Source: Elusimicrobiota bacterium
GTDB lineage: Bacteria; Elusimicrobiota; Elusimicrobia; Elusimicrobiales; Elusimicrobiaceae
Reading direction: 5' to 3'
Assembly (NCBI GenBank): GCA_031271365.1
Contig: JAISVV010000161.1
Span: forward strand, 1-5,283
DNA length: 5,283 nucleotides
In this document: positions 1 through 5,171 of the stretch, in pieces
How positions within the stretch are numbered: position 1 is the stretch's first letter
Layout of the letters: each line of letters begins with the position of its first letter
Position numbers and translations under genes: made by a program
Notes under the pieces: generated by a model
Databases searched by the model: none
Told to the model about the DNA's origin: nothing
Seen by the model: only the letters and a program-made list of their open reading frames with translations

Positions 1-1
1 C

Positions 2-241
2 GTGTCGCCAATGGTAAAGTGCCCCGAAGGCAACGGCTGCTGTGAGCCTTGTACCCCTATGTTCTCGTTAGCCGGAAGCAGCGTCGGCGACAGCAATACA
101 AAGTACGAGGTTTGCGGCGATGGCGATTGCGGCACCAAGACGTTGACCTGTAAAAGAATCCCCAGCGAGAGTTCGGACGGTGCAGTCTCAGTGTCCAAGG
201 GCGCTTGGGTTACCGACGGCAAATGCAACTACCTTAACTAA
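2..241 (+). CDS. C-terminal part of a cysteine-rich, probably exported protein (5' end outside window)
   Basis: The frame is open from the first complete codon at base 2 to a TAA at 239-241. The GTG at base 2 could be read as a start, but no ribosome binding site is visible and the frame runs off the window edge, so I treat this as the tail of a longer gene. The 79 visible residues contain eight cysteines (about positions 7, 13, 14, 17, 38, 43, 50 and 75), including a CCEPC cluster and a late TLTCKR...GAWVTDGKC pattern. They also have many Gly, Ser and Asp residues and no hydrophobic membrane segment. This composition suits a disulfide-bonded extracellular domain, and the C...GxW...GxC ending resembles tails of secreted or pilus-associated proteins. 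That last point is an impression, not a family assignment; I do not recognise the family and assign no function. A strong terminator follows 30 bases after the stop. Confidence 0.6.
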   Translation: MSPMVKCPEGNGCCEPCTPMFSLAGSSVGDSNTKYEVCGDGDCGTKTLTCKRIPSESSDGAVSVSKGAWVTDGKCNYLN

Positions 242-271
242 AGTTTAATCCCCATAGTTTAAAGATGTACA

Positions 272-299
272 AAAACCCCCCGCCAAAGCGGGGGGTTTT
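272..299 (+). terminator. Rho-independent terminator of the cysteine-rich gene
   Basis: A 12-bp perfect stem (AAAACCCCCCGC at 272-283 with GCGGGGGGTTTT at 288-299) closes a four-base CAAA loop. The run of T on the plus strand lies 30 bases after the stop codon at 241. The A-run on the left arm means it could also work on minus-strand transcripts, although the operon on that side has its own terminator at 451-480. Confidence 0.85.
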
Positions 300-331
300 A
301 AAATCCAAAATCCGCTTATCCGGCCGGGGGG

Positions 332-439
332 TTTAGGTCATGGGGACGGAGGAAATGACCCAATTTTTAACTGATTAAAAATATCCGCTCCGACGGAAGA
401 TATCAAAAATTGTCATTTCCTCCGTCCCCATGACCTAAA
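332..439. repeat. Palindromic element with perfect 28-bp inverted arms (REP/MITE-like)
   Basis: Bases 332-359 are the exact reverse complement of 412-439 (28 of 28); the arm core is GGTCATGGGGACGGAGG. Inside the arms, after an unpaired CC at 360-361, a further 7 bp pair (362-368 with 405-411). The remaining 36 bases hold a weak inner hairpin (ATATC 381-385 with GATAT 399-403). The element has no coding capacity. It occupies the spacer between two convergent transcription units, between their terminators, a common site for REP/BIME-type or miniature inverted-repeat elements. From memory, GGGGACGG-type arms occur near REP-associated tyrosine transposase (RAYT, IS200-like) genes in many bacteria; I cannot verify that here and no transposase is present in the window. 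An extra copy of the arm tip AAATGACC (353-360) lies just outside the right arm at about 439-446. Confidence 0.8.
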
Positions 440-450
440 AATGACCGCTT

Positions 451-480
451 AAAAAACCCCCGCTTTTTTGGCGGGGGTTT
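451..480 (-). terminator. Rho-independent terminator of the rplM-rpsI operon
   Basis: A 10-bp perfect stem (AAACCCCCGC at 454-463 with GCGGGGGTTT at 471-480) closes a seven-base loop. Read on the minus strand it is followed by a run of six T (complement of 451-456). It begins 29 bases past the rpsI stop codon and ends the ribosomal protein transcript. Confidence 0.88.
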
Positions 481-508
481 AAATACATCCCAACGATTAA
501 TCCTAAAA

Positions 509-904
509 TTAACGTTTGGAGAATTGGAAGCGCCTTCTTGCTTTGGGCTGGCCCGGTTTTTTGCGCTCTACCATGCGCGGGTCACGCGTTAAGAAACCGG
601 CTTTCTTCATGGCTTTTTTATTGTCTTCGGCCAGCTGCGCCAAAGAACGGGCTATCGCGTGGCGTATAGCGCCGGCCTGGCCTGCAATGCCGCCGCCGGA
701 AACTTTGATTTTAACGTCAAAGTTTTTATCCGCTTTAACTTCGGACAGGGCTTCAAGCACGGTGTCTTGATATCTGGGGCAGCCTTTGAAGTATTCTTCC
801 ATCGGCTTGGCGTTAACGGTTATTTTGCCGGCGCCTTTAACCAGCTCAGCCTGGGCTATAGCGGTTTTGCGGCGGCCGGTTCTTATTTGTTTAGTTTGGG
901 TCAT
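509..904 (-). CDS. rpsI: 30S ribosomal protein S9 (uS9)
   Basis: The protein is the small-subunit ribosomal protein uS9, which binds the 16S rRNA head and reaches the P-site tRNA with its C-terminal tail. The 131 residues match the usual bacterial length (about 130) and carry the family landmarks in order: GRRKTAIAQAELVKGAGKITVN near the start (residues 10-31), VSGGGIAGQAGAIRHAIARSL in the middle (68-88), then LTRDPRMVERKKPGQPKARRR and the conserved terminal ...FSKR. The ATG is preceded by AGGTGA (911-916) with six bases between, a good ribosome binding site. That site overlaps the TAG stop of rplM (915-917), the start follows the upstream stop by only ten bases, and so the two genes are co-transcribed and probably translationally coupled. 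A terminator follows. The gene is intact and unremarkable. Confidence 0.98.
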   Translation of the reverse strand: MTQTKQIRTGRRKTAIAQAELVKGAGKITVNAKPMEEYFKGCPRYQDTVLEALSEVKADKNFDVKIKVSGGGIAGQAGAIRHAIARSLAQLAEDNKKAMKKAGFLTRDPRMVERKKPGQPKARRRFQFSKR

Positions 905-914
905 AAAAGTTCAC

Positions 915-1340
915 CTATTTTTTAAACCTGTCCGCGAAAGCGTGTTCTTCGCCGTTGAAAATGCGAAGCCTTTTCATCCTTTTCGCGCGGAGTTTGTTGT
1001 TATCCAGCATGCGGTAAACGGCGGTTTCTATCACTTTAGAGGCGTCTTTTTCCATCTGCCTTTTAAAAGGCGTTTCTTTTGCGCCTTTTGCGTAGCCGCT
1101 GTGGGAGAAGTAAACCTTATCCTCGGCCTTATTGCCGGTTACTTTTATCTTGCCTGCGTTGGTAACAACCACAAAATCGCCTAAGTCCATATTGGGGGTA
1201 TAGGTTCTTTTATGCTTGCCCATAAGCCAGACGGCAAGCTGCGTAGAAAGCCTGCCCAGCGTTTTGCCGGCGGCGTCGACGTGATGCCATTTTCTGTCTG
1301 CTTCTGCTTCCTGTACGGAAGGTAGATATGTTTTGCTCAT
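915..1340 (-). CDS. rplM: 50S ribosomal protein L13 (uL13)
   Basis: The product is uL13, an early-assembly protein of the large ribosomal subunit. Its 141 residues are close to the usual bacterial length of about 142. Visible family features are WHHVDAAGKTLGRLST near the N-terminus (residues 18-33), LMGKHKRTYTPNMDLGDFVVV (39-59), KVYFSHSGYAKG, and a basic tail containing the conserved RMKRLRIFNGEEHAF. The start ATG (complement of 1338-1340) has AAGG seven bases upstream (1348-1351). It is the first gene of the two-gene rplM-rpsI operon, an arrangement conserved across bacteria. A candidate promoter lies at 1383-1410 and a dyad at 1358-1382 covers the probable transcript start. The gene is intact. 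Confidence 0.98.
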   Translation of the reverse strand: MSKTYLPSVQEAEADRKWHHVDAAGKTLGRLSTQLAVWLMGKHKRTYTPNMDLGDFVVVTNAGKIKVTGNKAEDKVYFSHSGYAKGAKETPFKRQMEKDASKVIETAVYRMLDNNKLRAKRMKRLRIFNGEEHAFADRFKK

Positions 1341-1357
1341 TTTATTACCTTGTTTTT

Positions 1358-1382
1358 TATAGGATTTGACTCGGGTCCTATA
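1358..1382. promoter_or_regulatory. Dyad at the predicted rplM transcription start (operator or leader hairpin candidate)
   Basis: TATAGGA at 1358-1364 is the exact inverted repeat of TCCTATA at 1376-1382, with an 11-base spacer that holds a further GAC...GTC pairing option. It sits between the candidate -10 box (1383-1388) and the rplM ribosome binding site (1348-1351). It could be a protein-binding operator or a very short 5' leader hairpin. A 7-bp arm in AT-rich DNA can also arise by chance. Confidence 0.35.
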
Positions 1383-1410
1383 TTTATAGTTGCAATATCA
1401 AGCTAATCAA
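1383..1410 (-). promoter_or_regulatory. Candidate sigma-70 promoter of rplM-rpsI
   Basis: Read on the minus strand, TTGATT (complement of 1405-1410) and TATAAA (complement of 1383-1388) are separated by 16 bases. The -10 box lies 42 bases before the rplM start codon, predicting a leader of roughly 35 bases. Both hexamers are close to the sigma-70 consensus and no better pair is seen in this spacer. Confidence 0.5.
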
Positions 1411-1470
1411 CCATGACTTTTTGTTATTATACGCAGGTGTGCAGCCCGCGATAAAATTTGTGTTTAAAAA

Positions 1471-1592
1471 TTTTCTTGTGATTTTGCGGTAGATTTTGGT
1501 TTTCTCCGTTGCGAGGTATACCGCGAGCCCTGACAAGGGCGAGTATTCGAGCATAAGGAAAAACCAAAAGATACCGCAAAAGCGCGAGAAAA
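1471..1592 (+). other. Long imperfect hairpin, possible structured RNA on the plus strand
   Basis: Bases 1471-1531 fold back on 1536-1592 around a GACA loop. The outer stem 1471-1480/1583-1592 has two G-U pairs. The middle stem has 10 bp (1482-1491/1572-1581), a tandem G-A (1492-1493/1570-1571), then 10 bp (1494-1503/1560-1569). The inner part has two CGAG x CGAG contacts (1512-1515/1548-1551 and 1524-1527/1540-1543) and a GCCCT/AGGGC terminal stem (1527-1531/1536-1540). As plus-strand RNA the main mismatches are G-U or sheared-type G-A; as minus-strand RNA they would be A-C and U-C. An alternative pairing C1521-G1543 leaves a three-base bulge directly before G1525-A1526, the layout of a kink-turn. 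No convincing plus-strand promoter or coding frame was found. It could instead be an old palindromic mobile element beside the tRNA gene. Confidence 0.5.
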
Positions 1593-1595
1593 ATG

Positions 1596-1678
1596 TGGTA
1601 AGGATAGGATTCGAACCTATGTAGGGCACGCCCGACGGTTTTACAGACCGTTGCTTTTGACCGCTCAGCCACCTTACC
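1596..1678 (-). tRNA. tRNA-Tyr (anticodon GTA)
   Basis: Read on the minus strand, a complete class II cloverleaf is visible. The acceptor stem is GGTAAGG with CCTTACC, the D-arm GCT...AGC contains GAGCGGTCAAA, and the anticodon stem-loop is ACGGT-CTGTAAA-ACCGT with anticodon GTA (complement of 1642-1644). The long variable arm has a GGGC/GCCC stem, and the T-arm is ATAGG-TTCGAAT-CCTAT. The anticodon and long variable arm identify bacterial tRNA-Tyr. The discriminator base is A (1596) and the next bases on the minus strand are CAT, so the CCA end is not encoded and must be added by tRNA nucleotidyltransferase. A run of five T (complement of 1589-1593) follows almost immediately. Confidence 0.97.
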
Positions 1679-1691
1679 AGTTTACTTTTGC

Positions 1692-1714
1692 CATTACCGC
1701 GCTGCGCCGCAATG
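1692..1714. repeat. Short GC-rich inverted repeat upstream of tRNA-Tyr
   Basis: A 23-base near-palindrome (CATTACCGCGC / GCGCCGCAATG, two mismatches, centred on T1703) lies 13 bases before the tRNA-Tyr 5' end. The minus strand reads GTCATTGCGGCGCAGCG, which recalls the GTCATTGCGA-type short dispersed palindromes found in many genomes. That resemblance is from memory only. It may be a repeat fragment or simply a hairpin in the tRNA precursor leader. Confidence 0.35.
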
Positions 1715-1732
1715 ACATATAAAAATAAAACG

Positions 1733-1765
1733 AAAAAATAACCCGGCTCCATGCATCAAAGCCGG
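1733..1765 (-). terminator. Probable terminator of the pilin-like gene
   Basis: CCGGCT (1743-1748) pairs with AGCCGG (1760-1765) around an 11-base loop. On the minus strand the stem is followed by GTTATTTTTT, and the plus strand has no such T-run, so it acts on transcripts coming from the pilin-like gene, whose stop codon is 65 bases upstream. The six-bp stem is modest. Confidence 0.6.
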
Positions 1766-1774
1766 ACACATATA

Positions 1775-1803
1775 ATTATATCAAAAAACCCTCAAGCCTA
1801 CAA
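1775..1803 (-). promoter_or_regulatory. Possible minus-strand promoter between the pilin-like gene and tRNA-Tyr
   Basis: The minus strand carries TTGTAG (complement of 1798-1803), a 17-base spacer and a perfect TATAAT (complement of 1775-1780). It would fire toward tRNA-Tyr, but a terminator-like hairpin (1743-1765) intervenes. Either the terminator is leaky or attenuating, or the tRNA uses a weaker promoter in the T-rich stretch at 1715-1740. The surrounding DNA is AT-rich, so a chance match is possible. Confidence 0.3.
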
Positions 1804-1830
1804 TAGCGTATTGGCGGCGGCGCGGTTTGA

Positions 1831-2355
1831 TTAAGTATTAAAAGCGTCAAGCAATTGTTCGCAAAAATCAGTTTCGTTGTTCGGTTCGCCGCAGCCATTC
1901 ATTTTCCAGCCGAACTCGTTGCCAAAAGACAAAAAGAACCCCTTTAAAGGCCCTTCAATTCCGCGGATTTGTATTAGAAGTTGTTCAACATTTTGATTGG
2001 TGTCAAGATTAATGCCGTCGGTATGCCGGCTGACGGAGTATTCAACCCCGTCGCAGAGATAATTTGCATAATGATTGTTTTCAAATTCGGGGATGTCGGC
2101 CGGGTCCGGAAAGAGGGGTTTTGCAAAACACTTGCTGTCGCCCACATCCAACGCGGCCAGGCGTATGGTGTAAGCGCCGTTCATCATTTTATATCTTTCC
2201 TGCGCTGCGCCCATACTGCGCATAAACGCCGCCAGGTTGGAAATTTTTGTCCTCAAAATAAACCGCTGGTATTTAGGCAGCGCAACGGCGGCCAGTACGC
2301 CGATAATCAGCGCAACAACAAGTATTTCTATAAGAGTAAAACCGCCCTTTTTCAT
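1831..2355 (-). CDS. Type IV pilin-like protein (prepilin-type N-terminal methylation motif)
   Basis: This 174-residue protein begins with a short basic leader and a class III signal, MKKGG|FTLIE, with cleavage by prepilin peptidase expected between Gly5 and Phe6. Glu10 becomes the conserved Glu5 of the mature pilin. Residues 6-27 are the hydrophobic helix that anchors the subunit in the membrane and packs the filament core, and an amphipathic alpha-1 extension (PKYQ...AQERYKMM) follows. The C-terminal globular part has four cysteines (76, 101, 155, 165); C155 and C165 are placed like the disulfide that closes a pilin D-region. The ATG has GGGAG eight bases upstream (2364-2368). The gene stands alone without pilus assembly genes nearby, so it may be a major or minor pilin or a pseudopilin of a secretion system; which one cannot be told from sequence alone. 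It lies downstream of alaS and the relic on the same strand. Confidence 0.92.
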   Translation of the reverse strand: MKKGGFTLIEILVVALIIGVLAAVALPKYQRFILRTKISNLAAFMRSMGAAQERYKMMNGAYTIRLAALDVGDSKCFAKPLFPDPADIPEFENNHYANYLCDGVEYSVSRHTDGINLDTNQNVEQLLIQIRGIEGPLKGFFLSFGNEFGWKMNGCGEPNNETDFCEQLLDAFNT

Positions 2356-2372
2356 AGCTTTTTCTCCCGTTG

Positions 2373-2541
2373 TCAGTTTTGCTCCAAAGCTTCCGCGTCG
2401 GCTAAATCTTTTGTTCTGCCGCTGGCGCGTTTGTTTGCAATAAGGTCCGCTTTTGACAAAACCATCACATCAAGCCCGTTTATTTGCGCGTGTTTGGCGT
2501 TTTCATACGCGCTTTGGATATTTTTATTATTCTTTGCATTT
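2373..2541 (-). pseudogene. C-terminal relic of a nucleotidyltransferase-family protein
   Basis: Between the pilin-like gene and alaS the minus strand has an open frame of 59 codons (2552 down to the TGA at 2373-2375) with no plausible start at its head; the upstream stop TAA (2553-2555) lies inside alaS. The last 40 or so codons look coding: IQSAYENAKHAQINGLDVMVL, then DLIANKRASGRTKDLAD and EALEQN. The LI.NKRA.GR.KDLAD.EAL pattern is the typical C-terminus of small nucleotidyltransferase-like proteins (the DUF6036/AbiEii-like group, from memory), whose catalytic N-terminal domain is absent here because alaS occupies that position intact. An internal ATG (2463-2465) would give only 30 residues and lacks a good ribosome binding site. 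I infer a decayed gene truncated by a deletion against alaS, not a working protein. The first 15 or so codons are A-rich and look non-coding. Confidence 0.6.
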
Positions 2542-5154
2542 CTATAAACTCTTTAGAGCCGCGGTAAACTGCGCCCAGGCCATGGCTTCGCCGCCGCCTT
2601 GGGCAAAATCCGGCCGGCCGCCGCCTTTGCCGTTTATCAGCGCGGCTATTTGTTTTGTTATCCCGCCGGCGTCGGGGCCGCCTTTGTAGCTTTTTACCAC
2701 AAAAGATTTTTTGCCGCCCGCGTCCGCGGCTGCAACTATCACTTTGCCAGGGTTTTTGTCGGCCAGATTGTCGGATAGGTTGCGCAATTCGGGCGTTGCG
2801 GTGTTTTCGGCGTTAAATACAAGCAGTTTTGCGCCGGTTTTTGTAGTGATTTCCAGGCTGTCTTCGCTTTGCGCGCCGCTTAGAAGTTTGCGGCGTAAAT
2901 CCGCGACTTCTTTACGTAAATCCTTTTCGGTTTTAACAAGCGTTTCCACTTTTTTAACCAAATCTTCCGGCGCGGCGTTAAGCATTTTGGCGGCAAATAA
3001 GGCGGCGTTGGCTTCCGCTTTTAAAGTTTCAATGGCGCTTAGGCCGGCTGCAGCCTCTATACGCCGCACGCCGGCGGAAACCGCGCCCTCGCGCAGCAGG
3101 CGGATAACCATAATCTCGCCCGTGCTTTTAACGTGCGTGCCGCCGCAAAGCTCCAGGCTTTCGCGCTCTTTCGGCGCGGCAAAGCCGCATTTGTTTATAA
3201 GTAAGAAGCGGGCCGGGTCCGCATATTTTTCGCCGAGTAAAATTGTTGCGCCTAAATCCTGCGCGTCTTTTAAAGGCCGCGTTTGCGCCGCTACCTGCAG
3301 GTTGCGCGCTATGATATCGTTGGCCATATTCCACACGGCAAGCAGCTCTTGCGGCGCGGGGGCTTGGGGGATAGTGTAGTCAAAGCGCAGCCTTTCCGGC
3401 GATACATGGCTGCCGGCCTGGCGCACGTTTTCGCCAAGTATCTTTTTAAGGGCGGCGTTAATCACGTGCACGGCAGTGTGGTTGGAAGAAGTTTTAAAGC
3501 GGGTAATTTCGTCCACGCGGGCGGTTAAAATATCGCCGGTTTTTACAGAGCCTTTTACCACGGAGATTTTGTGCAAAACCAACTTTTCCAGCGGGCGCTG
3601 CGTGTCAAACACGCGCGCGATGGTTTGGCCGTTTTGCTCTAGCGCGCCGATATCGCCAACCTGCCCGCCCGACTCGGCGTAAAAAGGCGTTTTGTCTAAA
3701 ACGATGTATCCGCTTTTATCCAGCGAGTTTACCGCCTTAAAATCTTTATCCAAAGCGGCCAAAACTTTGGCTTCTTCCGTTAAAGAATCATAGCCGGTAA
3801 AAACGGTGGGCGCAAGCCTGCCTTCCAAATCCTGCAAGGCGATAACTTTTTCTTTAGCCATTTCGTCGCCGTCGGCCTTAGAGGTTTGCTTTGCCGCTGC
3901 CTGCGCTTTTAAAAAGGCCTGCTCGTCTACGGCAATGTTTTTTTGGGATAGAATTTCTTTGGTCAGCTCAAACGGAAAGCCGTAAGTTTCGTAGAGGTTA
4001 AAAGCCTCCGCGCCGGAGATTTCTTTAGGGTTGTTCTTTATTAAATCCTGCAGCCGCTGCTCGCCGTCTTCCAGCGTGCGGAAGAAGGCCGCGCCCTCGG
4101 TTTTAAGCACATTGTTTACGTGCAGGCCGTTTGATAAAAGCTCTGGGTAAACGTCTTTATAAACAGCGATAACCGTGGGCACAAGTTCGTACAAAAACGG
4201 CGTCGGGCGGCCTAACATTTTGCCGTAGCGCGCCGCGCGCCGGATAAGCCGCCTTAAAATATACCCGCGCCCTTCGTTAGAGGGCAAAACGCCCTCGCTG
4301 ATTAAAAATGTTGCCGCTTTAACGTGGTCTGCGATAATGCGCAGGGCGGCGGTTTCCGGCGTGCTTTTGCCTTCAACGCCCGTCAGTTTTTTGGCGTGTT
4401 CTATGATGGGGGTAAACAAATCCGTTTCATACGGGCTGCTAACTTTTTGCATAGCCATGCACAGGCGCTCAAAACCCATGCCGGTATCAATATTTTTTTG
4501 CGGCAGCGGCTGCAGCGCGCCGTCCTCAAGGCGGTTAAACTGGGTAAAGACGAGGTTCCAAATTTCCACATACCGGCCGCAGCCGCAGGCTATGCCTTTA
4601 TCTTTGCACTGCGGGCAGCCGCCGCCGAAATCATAGTAAATCTCCGAGCACGGGCCGCAGGGGCCGGTGGGGCCCATGGTCCAAAAATTATCTTTTTCGT
4701 CAAATTCAAAAATGCGCTTTTTATCTATAAGGCCGGCCCAGATATTGTAGGCCTCCTCGTCGCGCGGGGCTATGCCGCCTTTGTAAATGCTTACATAAAG
4801 CAGGTTTTTATCAAGGCCGAGTTCTTTGGTTAAATACTCCCACGCCCAGGCTATAGCCTCTTTCTTAAAATAATCGCCGAAGGAAAAATTGCCCAGCATC
4901 TCAAAAAAAGTTAAATGCCTGCGCGTTAAGCCCACGTTGTCAATATCTGTGGTGCGCAAACATTTTTGCACGGAAACCGCGCCCTTTAAATCTTTTTTAA
5001 GCCCCAAAAAGTTTGCCTTAAACTGCACCATGCCGGCGGCGGTAAAGAGCAAAGTAGGGTCCGCCTTGGGGACAAGCGGGCTGCTTGGCACTACGGGCAG
5101 GCCGCGTCCTTTAAAATAGTTCAGGAAAGAATTTCTTATTTTTTGGCTGTTCAT
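2542..5154 (-). CDS. alaS: Alanyl-tRNA synthetase
   Basis: This cytoplasmic class II synthetase charges tRNA-Ala with alanine and clears mischarged Ser/Gly-tRNA-Ala. The 870 residues match the usual 860-880. The N-terminal catalytic domain (about 1-240) shows IRNSFLNYF, ADPTLLFTAAGMVQFK, the motif 2 region FEMLGNFSFGDYFKKEA (84-100) and GPTGPCGPCSEIYYD (161-175). A four-cysteine insert (C180, C183, C190, C192) precedes RYVEIWNLVFTQFNR. The tRNA-binding domain follows (about 240-460). The editing domain carries the metal ligands H559, H563, C670 and H674 (NHTAVH and CGGTH). The C-terminal DHHA1/C-Ala domain ends with GGGRPDFAQGGG (844-855). The start fits the family N-terminus, but no Shine-Dalgarno sequence is visible in the 20 bases upstream. 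The gene is divergent from the lipid kinase gene; the TAG stop (2542-2544) is followed directly by the relic. Confidence 0.98.
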   Translation of the reverse strand: MNSQKIRNSFLNYFKGRGLPVVPSSPLVPKADPTLLFTAAGMVQFKANFLGLKKDLKGAVSVQKCLRTTDIDNVGLTRRHLTFFEMLGNFSFGDYFKKEAIAWAWEYLTKELGLDKNLLYVSIYKGGIAPRDEEAYNIWAGLIDKKRIFEFDEKDNFWTMGPTGPCGPCSEIYYDFGGGCPQCKDKGIACGCGRYVEIWNLVFTQFNRLEDGALQPLPQKNIDTGMGFERLCMAMQKVSSPYETDLFTPIIEHAKKLTGVEGKSTPETAALRIIADHVKAATFLISEGVLPSNEGRGYILRRLIRRAARYGKMLGRPTPFLYELVPTVIAVYKDVYPELLSNGLHVNNVLKTEGAAFFRTLEDGEQRLQDLIKNNPKEISGAEAFNLYETYGFPFELTKEILSQKNIAVDEQAFLKAQAAAKQTSKADGDEMAKEKVIALQDLEGRLAPTVFTGYDSLTEEAKVLAALDKDFKAVNSLDKSGYIVLDKTPFYAESGGQVGDIGALEQNGQTIARVFDTQRPLEKLVLHKISVVKGSVKTGDILTARVDEITRFKTSSNHTAVHVINAALKKILGENVRQAGSHVSPERLRFDYTIPQAPAPQELLAVWNMANDIIARNLQVAAQTRPLKDAQDLGATILLGEKYADPARFLLINKCGFAAPKERESLELCGGTHVKSTGEIMVIRLLREGAVSAGVRRIEAAAGLSAIETLKAEANAALFAAKMLNAAPEDLVKKVETLVKTEKDLRKEVADLRRKLLSGAQSEDSLEITTKTGAKLLVFNAENTATPELRNLSDNLADKNPGKVIVAAADAGGKKSFVVKSYKGGPDAGGITKQIAALINGKGGGRPDFAQGGGEAMAWAQFTAALKSL

Positions 5155-5171
5155 AGGCTGTTATATTTAAT
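5143..5171 (+). promoter_or_regulatory. Possible promoter of the lipid kinase gene
   Basis: TTGGCT (5143-5148) and TTTAAT (5166-5171) are 17 bases apart on the plus strand, 37 bases before the GTG start at 5209. The -35 box overlaps the first codons of alaS. The 54-bp divergent spacer (5155-5208) is very AT-rich and offers other -10-like words on both strands (for example TATTAT at 5178-5183), so the choice is uncertain. Confidence 0.3.

Noticed and set aside
516..1184. Plus-strand open frames opposite rpsI and rplM
   Set aside because: They are shadows of two ribosomal protein genes with full-length, conserved products.
1411..1470. Plus-strand promoter for the long hairpin
   Set aside because: TAAAAT (1452-1457) and TATTAT (1425-1430) resemble -10 boxes but neither has a -35 box at suitable spacing.
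1471..1592. SRP (4.5S) RNA or 6S RNA as identity of the long hairpin
   Set aside because: The conserved SRP tip (GGAAG...AGCAG) is missing, and the fold lacks the large central bubble of 6S RNA. No known family could be assigned.
1384..1752. Minus-strand open frames running across the tRNA-Tyr gene (including 1427-1672)
   Set aside because: They read through the cloverleaf and the long hairpin in more than one frame, show no family-like motif and have no ribosome binding site. The tRNA explains the sequence.
1981..2547. Plus-strand open frame of 188 codons opposite the pilin-like gene
   Set aside because: It is antisense to a clear pilin gene with a class III signal and also overlaps the relic. 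Its predicted product has no recognisable features.
2711..3379. Long plus-strand open frame opposite alaS (also 4324-4833)
   Set aside because: Such frames are expected opposite a GC-rich-codon gene. The protein is Ser/Arg/Ala-rich without motifs and alaS is unmistakable on the other strand.
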